NCBI GenBank assembly: GCA_900552415.1
Contig: USAD01000100.1
Location: 1 to 8,954 of the forward strand
DNA length: 8,954 bases
DNA from: an uncultured Parabacteroides sp.
Lineage (GTDB): Bacteria; Bacteroidota; Bacteroidia; Bacteroidales; Tannerellaceae
Direction: 5' to 3'
The stretch's first letter is position 1. Every line of letters starts with the position of its first letter. Below, one piece after another: positions 1 to 5,574 of the stretch. Position numbers and translations under genes: made by a program. Under the pieces are notes generated by a model. That model made no database searches. It worked only from the letters and a program-made list of their open reading frames with translations, and was not told the origin of the DNA.

Positions 1-196
1 CGAAACAGGGGATGCCGGCCGCTCCGGCTTGTTTGGCCGCGTCGAAAACCGGCTGATGGTCGCGAAGCCTCAGGAAGGCCTTGAGATCCTTCACGTGGCG
101 GCCGATGTCGATGACCTGGTATCGATCGTCGCCCTTAACTTGTTCTTCTACATATACACAGTCTGGACAGGTGTCCATGCCATAGATCTTGATCAT
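1..196 (-). CDS. Glutaredoxin-like thiol protein, 3' end cut by window edge
   Basis: The reading frame starts at the ATG at 196-194 and stays open to the window edge, giving 65 residues that begin MIKIYGMDTCPDC. The CPDC motif at residues 10-13, placed right after a short beta strand, is the CxxC active site of a glutaredoxin or thioredoxin fold. A GIPCF stretch at residues 61-65 supplies the isoleucine/cis-proline usual in that fold, here followed by an extra cysteine. Small cytoplasmic glutaredoxin-related proteins of about 80 residues occur in Bacteroidales, so perhaps 15-20 residues are missing. By family it would catalyse thiol-disulfide exchange; the substrate is unknown. A Bacteroides-type promoter lies just upstream and no good Shine-Dalgarno is present. 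It reads in the same direction as the broken aminopeptidase gene, but the 41-bp repeat array and its own promoter separate the two. Confidence 0.8.
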   Translation of the reverse strand, partial: MIKIYGMDTCPDCVYVEEQVKGDDRYQVIDIGRHVKDLKAFLRLRDHQPVFDAAKQAGAAGIPCF

Positions 197-222
197 AACT
201 TTAATAAATATTCATTGCCCAT

Positions 223-254
223 CAAAGGTAGGGGATTTTGCCTGATAAGGCAAG
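223..254 (-). promoter_or_regulatory. Bacteroides-type promoter for the glutaredoxin-like gene
   Basis: Read on the minus strand, TACCTTTG (230-223) matches the TAnnTTTG -7 box. CTTG (254-251) sits exactly 20 bp upstream, where the TTTG -33 box is expected. The start codon lies about 27 bp downstream of the -7 box. A perfect dyad, TTGCCT-gata-AGGCAA (238-253), overlaps the -33 box and the spacer, so a bound regulator or a hairpin could affect this promoter. The boxes are seen directly; the function is inferred. Confidence 0.6.
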
Positions 255-361
255 TTTATGTTTGAATTGGAGGGCTTGTTCGATAGGTGCGGGAAAGTGT
301 GGAACAGCGCGTTCGGAAATTTACCGCGGTATTGGGGGAAGCTGTTGCGTAAGAAGAGTCC

Positions 362-560
362 AGAGAAAAGATTTCTGGGCTCTCCGCGCGTTAAAAGAGG
401 CTAGAGAAAAGATTTCTGGGCTCTCCGTGCGTTAAAAGAGGCTAGAGAAAAGATTTCTGGGCTCTCCGCGCGTTAAAAGAGGCTAGAGAAAAGATTTCTG
501 GCCTCTCCGTGCGTTAGAAGGGGCTAGAGAAAATTTCTCCAGCCTCTTCGCGCATGAGAT
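362..560. repeat. 41-bp tandem repeat array with hairpin-forming units
   Basis: Four near-identical 41-bp units start at 362, 403, 444 and 485. A fifth, diverged unit starts at 526, and a weak copy (mainly its second half) covers about 321-361. Units 1-3 differ only at unit base 26, which reads C, T, C, T, C across the five copies, so the array looks built from an 82-bp dimer. Each unit carries AGAGAAAAGATTTCT followed by CTCTCC, and with the preceding AGAGGCT it can fold into a stem of roughly 10-12 bp with G-U pairs. In the last unit the stem is strongest: 518-525 pairs with 541-548, and GAGAA (527-531) with TTCTC (535-539). Because the array directly follows the aminopeptidase stop, that hairpin could end or stabilise its transcript, but there is no T tract. 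The rest of the stretch between 255 and 564 holds nothing I can identify. Confidence 0.92.
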
Positions 561-564
561 GAGT

Positions 565-1928
565 TTATTGTCGAATCGTTTCCACCTCTTCCGTGGTCAA
601 TGGGATTTTCTTCCCTAAGCGACGGGCGCCATCGGCCGTGATAAGATAATCCTCCTCGTTGCGGATGCCGCCGAAATCGCGATATTGGAAAAGCTTATCG
701 TAGTTGATGAATTCCGTGAACTTGCCCTGACTTTTCCACAGATCCATCAATTCGGGGATGAAGTAGACGCCCGGCTCGATGGTCAGGACGAAGCCGGGTT
801 CCAGCTCGCGGCCCAGGCGGAGAGATTTCCGTCCGAATTGCGTGCTCTTGGGTTGTCCGTTGTAGCCGACATAAACCTCGCCGAGATTCTCCATATCGTG
901 TACGTCGAGTCCCATCCGCAAGGCATGAACATGGCATGGGCACCCGCTTTCACCGCCTCCATCGGATCGTCTTTCGTGAAGCCCAGTTGCTTCAGGTTAT
1001 CCATGATCACGGCACACGCCTGGTCATAGACCGTCTCGAAGCGGATGCCGGGGCGCAAGGCGGCGACGGCGGCCTCGTGGGCGGCTACCTGTATGTCGTA
1101 GATGTCTTTCTGTAAGGGCGTGAATGTCGCGTCGGCCGGGATGGTCGACGACATGTCGCCGGCATAACCCATCTCTGTCTCGGCGCCCGCGTCGAGCAGG
1201 AGCATGTCGCCACTCTTGATCAGGTTGCTGTGGTCGTGGTTATGCAGCGTCTGTCCGTTGATGGTCGCGATGGTGGGGAAGGAGAGCTCGAAGTTGTTGG
1301 CGATGGCCACTTGAGCGACAGCGGCGGCAACATCGCATTCCCGGATGCCCGGCCGCACCGTGTGCATGGCCGCCAGATGCATGTCCGCCGTCACGAGGCA
1401 GGCCTTCTCGATCTCGGCGATCTCCTCATCGCTCTTATAGATACGCTGGTTGACGACGCCCATGATGAAGGGAACCGACGGCTGCTCGCTGCCGGGCAGG
1501 ATACCCAGCCATTGGAACAACTTGATCTGGTGCTCGGCCCGGTAGGTTGGCAGATAGTGGATTGTCTGCCCTTTGGCCTGGGCATTCTTCAAGTAGCCCT
1601 CGATCTCGTTGTAGGGGCGAACCTCACGGATGCCGACCCGCTCGCTCTTCTCATGCAGTGTGGGCTGGATACCAGTCCAGACGATCATGTCAATCGTCAG
1701 CTCGTCGCCAAAGATGATCTCCTTGTCGTTATCGATATCGATGATGGCCGACAATCCCGCGTAGGGCAGGCCGAAAAAGTACAGGAAAGTGGAGTCCTGG
1801 CGGAAATGGTAACCGTTGTCCGCGTAATTCATGCCGCACTCGTCATTGCCCAGGAAAAGCAAGAGGCCTGAGCCAATGCTCTTCTTCAATAAAGCCCGGC
1901 GAGTGATGTAAGTTTCTTTCTTGAACAT
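565..1928 (-). pseudogene. pepP: Xaa-Pro aminopeptidase (M24B), frameshifted by ~13-bp deletion
   Basis: Two adjacent minus-strand frames together encode almost all of an aminopeptidase P, which removes an N-terminal residue preceding proline using two divalent metal ions. From the ATG at 1928 (MFKKETYITRRALLKK...) the N-terminal domain and the first part of the pita-bread catalytic domain run through LLLDAGAE and YAGDMSST, which carry the two metal aspartates, to AMFMPCG at about position 916. The frame then changes: MGLDVHDMENLG, TIEPGVYF and GGIRNEEDYLIT (both metal glutamates) follow in another frame to the stop at 565. Family members read CGLGHxMGLDVHD here; L-G-H-x plus one base is absent, 13 nt in all. 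That loses the metal-binding histidine and shifts the frame, giving a 381-residue product ending at 783. Restored length would be about 458, normal for the family. An in-frame ATG at 1970 lies inside the -7 box and is rejected as start. An assembly error is possible but unlikely for 13 nt. Confidence 0.88.
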
Positions 1929-1969
1929 ATCGTAATCTGTTTTTAAGAATAAATTCTTGTACCGTCTCA

Positions 1970-1977
1970 CAAATTTA
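1970..1977 (-). promoter_or_regulatory. -7 box TAAATTTG for the aminopeptidase gene
   Basis: The minus strand reads TAAATTTG, a perfect TAnnTTTG box, 41 bp upstream of the ATG at 1928. No clear TTTG is seen 20 bp further up. Transcription would begin near 1963, giving a short leader that contains the dyad AAGAAT-aa-ATTCTT (1945-1958). The box supports choosing the start at 1928. The promoter appears intact although the gene is broken, so a truncated product may still be expressed. Confidence 0.5.
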
Positions 1978-2006
1978 GGTGATTATTTCCGGATTCCTTA
2001 AATTCG
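1975..2006 (+). promoter_or_regulatory. Weak candidate promoter for the MgtC-like gene
   Basis: TAAATTCG at 1999-2006 has one mismatch to TAnnTTTG, and TTAG at 1975-1978 lies 20 bp upstream as a poor -33 match. If real, its -33 box overlaps the -7 box of the divergent aminopeptidase promoter, so the two would compete for polymerase. It is placed about 28 bp before the start codon. This is only a pattern match to a relaxed consensus. Confidence 0.25.
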
Positions 2007-2033
2007 CGGATAAGAAAAAAGGAGGAAAACGAT

Positions 2034-2738
2034 ATGTGGAACGATTTTATGGAGATAGTCAACAGTACGCTCATCACGCCATATACCGTGATGTTGCGCC
2101 TGTCGTTGAGCTTCTTGTTGGGTGCGGTGATCGGCATCGAGCGGCAGTTGCGACGACGCGAGGCCGGGATGCGGACATTTACCTTGATTTGCATGGGATC
2201 GACCGCCGCCATGCTGATCTCGATCTGGATCCCGCAAACCTATCCGAACCTGTTGAATGGCGATCCCGGACGTGTGGCGGCACAGGTGCTGACGGGCATC
2301 GGCTTTTTGGGCGCGGGAGCGATTATCCAGAGCAAGGGAAGCGTACATGGGTTGACGACGGCTGCCTGTATCTGGGTCGCCGCGGTGATCGGGTTGGGCG
2401 TCGGCGCCGGGATGTATCTTGCCGCGAGCGTCATGACCGCTTTCGCGTTGCTCATATTGGTCTCGCTCGAGCGGCTGGAGCGGAAAATGTTCCTGGATGG
2501 TGTCAATAAGATACTTACGATAAGCTGTTCGTCCGCCTCGCCGGACCTGAAGAGGATTCGCCAGATCCTTGAGCAGCGTAATATCTTTATCGTAAGTATC
2601 TCTTATGATTATAATTATGATTCGGATACGACGATCATCTCATACAAGGTGAACGTGAAGTCCAAGTCGTCGTATACCGGTTTGTTCAACGAGCTGCGTC
2701 AACTGGGCTACGTGAACCAGATCAAATTGTTGGCCTGA
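2034..2738 (+). CDS. MgtC/SapB family membrane protein
   Basis: The 234-residue product has the MgtC/SapB layout. A hydrophobic N-terminal half carries GAVIGIERQ (about 30-38), AGMRTFTL (44-51), GIGFLGAGAII (88-98) and GLTTAACIWVAAVIGLGVG (106-124), forming about four or five membrane segments up to residue 145. A soluble C-terminal domain of about 80 residues (155-234) looks ACT-like. Salmonella MgtC supports growth in low magnesium and survival in macrophages and acts on the F-type ATP synthase; the role of Bacteroidales homologues is not settled, so transport is not asserted. The start is clear: GGAGG at 2021-2025 is the best Shine-Dalgarno in the window and lies 8 nt before the ATG. The gene diverges from the broken aminopeptidase gene and converges on the C_GCAxxG_C_C gene with only 5 bp between the stops, so there is no room for a separate terminator. 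Confidence 0.92.
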   Translation: MWNDFMEIVNSTLITPYTVMLRLSLSFLLGAVIGIERQLRRREAGMRTFTLICMGSTAAMLISIWIPQTYPNLLNGDPGRVAAQVLTGIGFLGAGAIIQSKGSVHGLTTAACIWVAAVIGLGVGAGMYLAASVMTAFALLILVSLERLERKMFLDGVNKILTISCSSASPDLKRIRQILEQRNIFIVSISYDYNYDSDTTIISYKVNVKSKSSYTGLFNELRQLGYVNQIKLLA

Positions 2739-2743
2739 TGACA

Positions 2744-3229
2744 TCAAGCCTCCTCTTCCCATTCGCCCTTTAGCATCGCGCCGGCGTTGAGGGCGGATTG
2801 CCGGACAAACTTGGCGCAAGGCCGTTTGGCGTAATAGGCGGCGGTCCGCTCCGAAGGCTTGGGCGCGGTCGACTGGTCCTCGGGCGGCAGCAGTTCCCGG
2901 CAAATGTATGTGCCGAACCGCTCCTTGAAGAGGGCGAACGCCTTTTGCGTCATCGCGTAATTGCGAGTTCTCGCCTCCATATCGCTGGGATCCTCCACTG
3001 GATAACGGAAGCCGATCAGCATGGCGGTCGCGCTCACCGTGCCGCAGACCTCACGCATGCGTCCCATGCCGCCTCCGAAAGAGACGGACATCATCTTGGC
3101 CTGTTCCAGCTCGAGGCCGAACAGGTCCGCGTAGGCGAGGAAGACCGATTGGGCGCAGTTATAACCGCTCTCGAAATTGCGTACGGCCCTTTCGGCCCGT
3201 TCCTCGATGTCGAACTCAGCGCACTTCAT
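2744..3229 (-). CDS. C_GCAxxG_C_C family putative redox protein
   Basis: The 161-residue product matches the C_GCAxxG_C_C family of putative redox-active or metal-binding cytoplasmic proteins, of unknown reaction. The four family cysteines are visible at C25 (GYNCAQSVF), C62 (EVCGTVSA), C110 (TYICREL) and C138 (RPCAKFV), and a Gly-rich FGGGMGRM (51-58) precedes C62. The length suits the family (about 140-160). The signature CGAxxG reads CGTVSA here, so its alanine and second glycine are replaced; the fold is probably kept, but the variant is notable. The ATG at 3229 is preferred over an in-frame TTG two codons upstream. It overlaps the end of the Dabb gene by 14 nt, which suggests translational coupling. 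It is the last gene of the probable serB-Dabb operon. Family members often lie near transporters, and the convergent MgtC-like gene fits that loosely. Confidence 0.85.
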   Translation of the reverse strand: MKCAEFDIEERAERAVRNFESGYNCAQSVFLAYADLFGLELEQAKMMSVSFGGGMGRMREVCGTVSATAMLIGFRYPVEDPSDMEARTRNYAMTQKAFALFKERFGTYICRELLPPEDQSTAPKPSERTAAYYAKRPCAKFVRQSALNAGAMLKGEWEEEA

Positions 3230-3521
3230 AGTCAACGCATGCTCTGTCCGCCTTGACGGGCCCGATTATACCTTTGGCTACGGCGACATGTTCCGGATGG
3301 TTGGCGTAGGTGTTCACGTCCTCCAATGTGGCCAGCTCGGTGGTCAGGATCAGGTCCCAAGTCTCTGCCGGATTGCAGTTGAAGTCGACATGGATGTATT
3401 TCAATACCTCAATCTTATCGATCAAGGCCTCCAAGCGCTCCTTGATCTCGTTCAGTTTTGCCTGTTTGGCTTCCGCGTTCTCAAACTCCTTGAGCTTGAA
3501 CATAACGATGTGTCTGATCAT
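3216..3521 (-). CDS. Dabb (stress-responsive alpha/beta barrel) domain protein
   Basis: The 101-residue product is a single Dabb domain. It opens with the strand HIVMFKLK (4-11), continues with a charged helix (about 16-38), and ends with the signature region YANHPEHVAVAKGII (72-86) and VDYEV (96-100). Dabb proteins are small dimeric ferredoxin-like barrels found in bacteria and plants; some are stress-induced, a few are cyclases, and most, including this one, have no known reaction. The length is typical for a stand-alone copy. It starts 32 bp after the serB stop on the same strand, without a clear promoter or Shine-Dalgarno, and overlaps the next gene, so it is probably the middle gene of an operon. 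Co-transcription with serB gives no obvious functional link. Confidence 0.88.
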   Translation of the reverse strand: MIRHIVMFKLKEFENAEAKQAKLNEIKERLEALIDKIEVLKYIHVDFNCNPAETWDLILTTELATLEDVNTYANHPEHVAVAKGIIGPVKADRACVDYEVR

Positions 3522-3553
3522 AAAATTTATGAGATTAATGAATTAAATAATAG

Positions 3554-4783
3554 TTATTCTTCAATGTAGGAATCCTTGTATCCAAGGAAATAGAGAATGC
3601 CGTCGAGACCGATGGTCGAGATGGACTGGTTGGCGTTCTCCTTAACCTTCGGCTTGGCGTGGAAAGCGATGCCCAAGCCGGCGATGCTGATCATGGGCAG
3701 GTCGTTCGCGCCGTCGCCGACAGCCACGGTTTGCCGGATATCCACGTTCTCTACCTGGGCGATGAGCCGGAGCAGTTCCGCCTTGCGGTTCCCGTCGACG
3801 ATATCGCCCACATAGTTGCCTGTCAGCTTCCCGTTCTCGATCTCCAGCTCGTTGGCGTAGACATAGTCGATGTGATAACGCTGTTTCAGGTAATTCCCGA
3901 AATAGGTGAAGCCTCCGGAGAGGATGGCGATCTTGAAACCGACCTTTTTCAGAACATACATCAACCGGTCGACCCCTTCCGTGATCGGGAGGTTCTCGGC
4001 GATTTCTCTCATGACAGAGACGTCAAGCCCTTTCAGCAGCGCGCAACGTTGCCGGAAGCTTTCCTTAAAGTCGATCTCGCCGCGCATGGCCGCCTCGGTG
4101 ATCGCCTTGACCTGGTCGCCCACACCGGCCCGCATGGCCAGCTCGTCGATCACCTCTGTCTGGATCAGTGTCGAGTCCATATCGAAGCAGATCAACCGGC
4201 GCATCCGGCGATACATGCTGTCCTGTTGGAAAGAGATATCCATCTCCAGCTCGGAGGCGAGTTTCATGAAGTTCGCTTTCATCTTCTCCTTGTCGAGCGG
4301 CGTGCCCCGTACGGAGAACTCCACGCTTGCCTTGGGTGTCCGTGCGTTCTCGTCGAGCGGGATTCGTCCGGTCAGGCGCTTGATGTCGTCGATGTTCATG
4401 CCCTGCTCGGCCACGACTCTCGATACACTGGCGATCTGTTTGGCGGTCAGTTTCCGGCCCAGGATCGTGAAGATGTACCTGATTTTCCCTTGCAGGTTCA
4501 CCCAATCGCTGTAGTCGGCCTCCGAGATGGGGTTGAATCGGATGTTCACGTCCAGCTCATAGGCCTTGAACAACAGCTCTTTCATGATATCCCCCGAGTT
4601 TCCCTCCACGCTTTGGAACAGGATGCCCAGCGAGAGATGGTTGTGGATATCCGCTTGGCCGATGTCAAGGATGACAGCGTTGTTTTTGGCCAGGATCTCC
4701 GTGATCGCCGCGGTGACTCCGGGGCGATCGGTCCCGTTTATATTGATAAGGATGATCTCTTTTTTCAACATTTTCTCTGTCAT
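3554..4783 (-). CDS. serB: Phosphoserine phosphatase with N-terminal ACT domains
   Basis: SerB hydrolyses O-phosphoserine to serine, the last step of serine biosynthesis in the cytoplasm. Numbered from the ATG at 4783 (409 residues), an N-terminal regulatory region holds two ACT-like domains (about 9-88, with NGTDRPGVTAAITEIL, and about 101-185). The HAD phosphatase domain follows: DMDST at 201-205 (nucleophile D201, acid/base D203), SGG at 289-291, the motif III lysine in NRKAE (332-336) and GDGAND at 356-361. The cap region AMRGEIDFKESF (232-243) matches SerB. All catalytic residues are present. ACT domains in this family usually sense amino acids, so feedback by serine is plausible but not shown. 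An ATG at 4804 lies inside the -7 promoter box and is unlikely; 4783 and 4771 (MLKKEI) are both possible starts. It is the first gene of a probable three-gene operon. Confidence 0.95.
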   Translation of the reverse strand: MTEKMLKKEIILININGTDRPGVTAAITEILAKNNAVILDIGQADIHNHLSLGILFQSVEGNSGDIMKELLFKAYELDVNIRFNPISEADYSDWVNLQGKIRYIFTILGRKLTAKQIASVSRVVAEQGMNIDDIKRLTGRIPLDENARTPKASVEFSVRGTPLDKEKMKANFMKLASELEMDISFQQDSMYRRMRRLICFDMDSTLIQTEVIDELAMRAGVGDQVKAITEAAMRGEIDFKESFRQRCALLKGLDVSVMREIAENLPITEGVDRLMYVLKKVGFKIAILSGGFTYFGNYLKQRYHIDYVYANELEIENGKLTGNYVGDIVDGNRKAELLRLIAQVENVDIRQTVAVGDGANDLPMISIAGLGIAFHAKPKVKENANQSISTIGLDGILYFLGYKDSYIEE

Positions 4784-4801
4784 GATTGTTATTAAGTTAG
4801 G

Positions 4802-4809
4802 CAAATTTA
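4802..4809 (-). promoter_or_regulatory. -7 box TAAATTTG for the serB operon
   Basis: The minus strand carries a perfect TAnnTTTG box (TAAATTTG), identical in sequence to the one before the aminopeptidase gene. No TTTG-like -33 box is evident at the usual distance. Transcription would begin near 4795, leaving a leader of about 12 nt to the ATG at 4783 or 24 nt to the one at 4771. Confidence 0.5.
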
Positions 4810-4851
4810 GTAAGAATGTTGAATCCCGCCTCCTTTGGGGCGCTTTTTCTG

Positions 4852-4859
4852 TATTTTTG
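4852..4859 (+). promoter_or_regulatory. -7 box TATTTTTG for the 177-residue gene
   Basis: TATTTTTG fits TAnnTTTG and lies 78 bp before the start codon of the plus-strand gene. The nearest TTTG (4834-4837) is only 14 bp upstream, too close for a normal -33 box. If used, the leader would include the GAA-rich cluster at 4874-4906 and a small hairpin, CCTG-acggg-CAGG (4916-4928), just before the start codon. Confidence 0.35.
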
Positions 4860-4873
4860 CCGGTGGCTTTCGA

Positions 4874-4906
4874 GAATTGGAATCTAGAACTATAGAACCT
4901 GGAACC
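4874..4906. repeat. Short phased GAA/AGAAC repeats in the leader
   Basis: GAA trinucleotides recur at 4874, 4880, 4887, 4895 and 4902, with TAGAAC twice in direct repeat (4885-4890 and 4893-4898) and GGAACC at the end. The spacing of 6-8 bp is regular but the copies are short. It lies between the divergent serB promoter and the 177-residue gene, downstream of that gene's -7 box. Function unknown; it may be a remnant of slippage. Confidence 0.3.
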
Positions 4907-4937
4907 TTAAAAAGTCCTGACGGGCAGGCAAACGATC

Positions 4938-5471
4938 ATGAGAATACAATTTGAGATTAAGGAGAATCTGGCGGATATCCGGGAAGAGATCCTGCGTTCC
5001 GACAAGTGGTTGGCTGTGATAAAGGAGGATAAGCCTGAACTGACGCGTGTGACGATCAAGGATCCCTATTTTGATTCTGAGGCCTCGGTGGATATTTGGC
5101 GGGAAGAGATTCACATCACGACGGCCTGGTCAAATTACACTTACAGGATCTATCACAAGGGAGACACGGTCTGGTGCGAGTATGTGGGCGCTTATCGGGG
5201 CCTGCTGGAGCAGAACCTGTTGCCGAAACTGACCCCGAAGGAGAATATCCTGGATTCGCAGGTGCTGAACAGTTCCCTGTTTGGCAATCGTCAAGACACG
5301 TTGAGGAATTACAGTACCGAGAACTTGAAGTTGAAGCAGTTCAGGCGCAATAACTACGTGGCGGAATATCAGTTGATGTCGCCGCAGGATCACCCGAAGG
5401 TGGTATATGATGAGTTTATCAAGGAGGGCGTGCCTGTTCCTCCGCCCGATGATCATGTGGCTGGCAAGTGA
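4938..5471 (+). CDS. Uncharacterised 177-residue protein
   Basis: I do not recognise this protein. It starts MRIQFEIKENLADIREEIL, has no signal peptide and no membrane segment, and is probably cytoplasmic. Residues 1-95 look like an alpha/beta domain with alternating strands (RVTIKDPYF, VDIWREEIHITTAWSNYTYRIYHKGDTVWCEYVG) and four tryptophans. Residues 96-150 are more charged and helical. The C-terminus is Pro/Asp-rich (VPVPPPDD at 166-173). There is one cysteine (C80), so metal binding through cysteines is unlikely. Steady codon use and a strong terminator right after the stop support a real gene. No good Shine-Dalgarno precedes the ATG. It stands alone between two genes on the other strand, so context gives no function. 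Confidence 0.78.
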   Translation: MRIQFEIKENLADIREEILRSDKWLAVIKEDKPELTRVTIKDPYFDSEASVDIWREEIHITTAWSNYTYRIYHKGDTVWCEYVGAYRGLLEQNLLPKLTPKENILDSQVLNSSLFGNRQDTLRNYSTENLKLKQFRRNNYVAEYQLMSPQDHPKVVYDEFIKEGVPVPPPDDHVAGK

Positions 5472-5486
5472 CGCTGGCTTGTTGCG

Positions 5487-5567
5487 AAAAAAAGAGAGCG
5501 CGGATAAACACCGGATTTCGGATGGCCCTCGAGGGCTTCGGTGTTTTTCCGCGCTCTTTGTTATTTA
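5487..5567. terminator. Bidirectional three-tier hairpin terminator
   Basis: The outer stem AGAGCGCGGA (5495-5504) pairs with TCCGCGCTCT (5548-5557). After a T/T mismatch, AAACACCG (5506-5513) pairs with CGGTGTTT (5539-5546). The loop holds a perfect palindrome, GCCCTCGAGGGC (5525-5536). Seven A residues on the left (5487-5493) give a T tract on the minus strand, and TTTGTTATTT (5558-5567) gives one on the plus strand, so it can end both the 177-residue gene and phoH, which converge here. Confidence 0.92.
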
Positions 5568-5574
5568 AGACGGA

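Noticed and set aside
29..435. Two plus-strand frames (29-265 and 238-435)
   Set aside because: The first is antisense to the glutaredoxin-like gene and the second runs into the 41-bp array; neither has a plausible start signal or protein-like composition.
362..560. CRISPR array
   Set aside because: The 41-bp units abut without unique spacers and no cas gene is present; it is a tandem repeat.
783..930. Programmed frameshift in the aminopeptidase gene
   Set aside because: A frameshift could not restore the missing L-G-H-x residues, and no slippery sequence is seen at the junction.
1230..1871. Long plus-strand frame of 213 codons
   Set aside because: Antisense to the aminopeptidase gene, whose conserved motifs fix the coding strand; long antisense frames are common in GC-rich genes.
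3659..4795. Plus-strand frame of 378 codons
   Set aside because: Antisense to serB; its His/Asp/Val-rich sequence is typical of a shadow frame and resembles no protein family.
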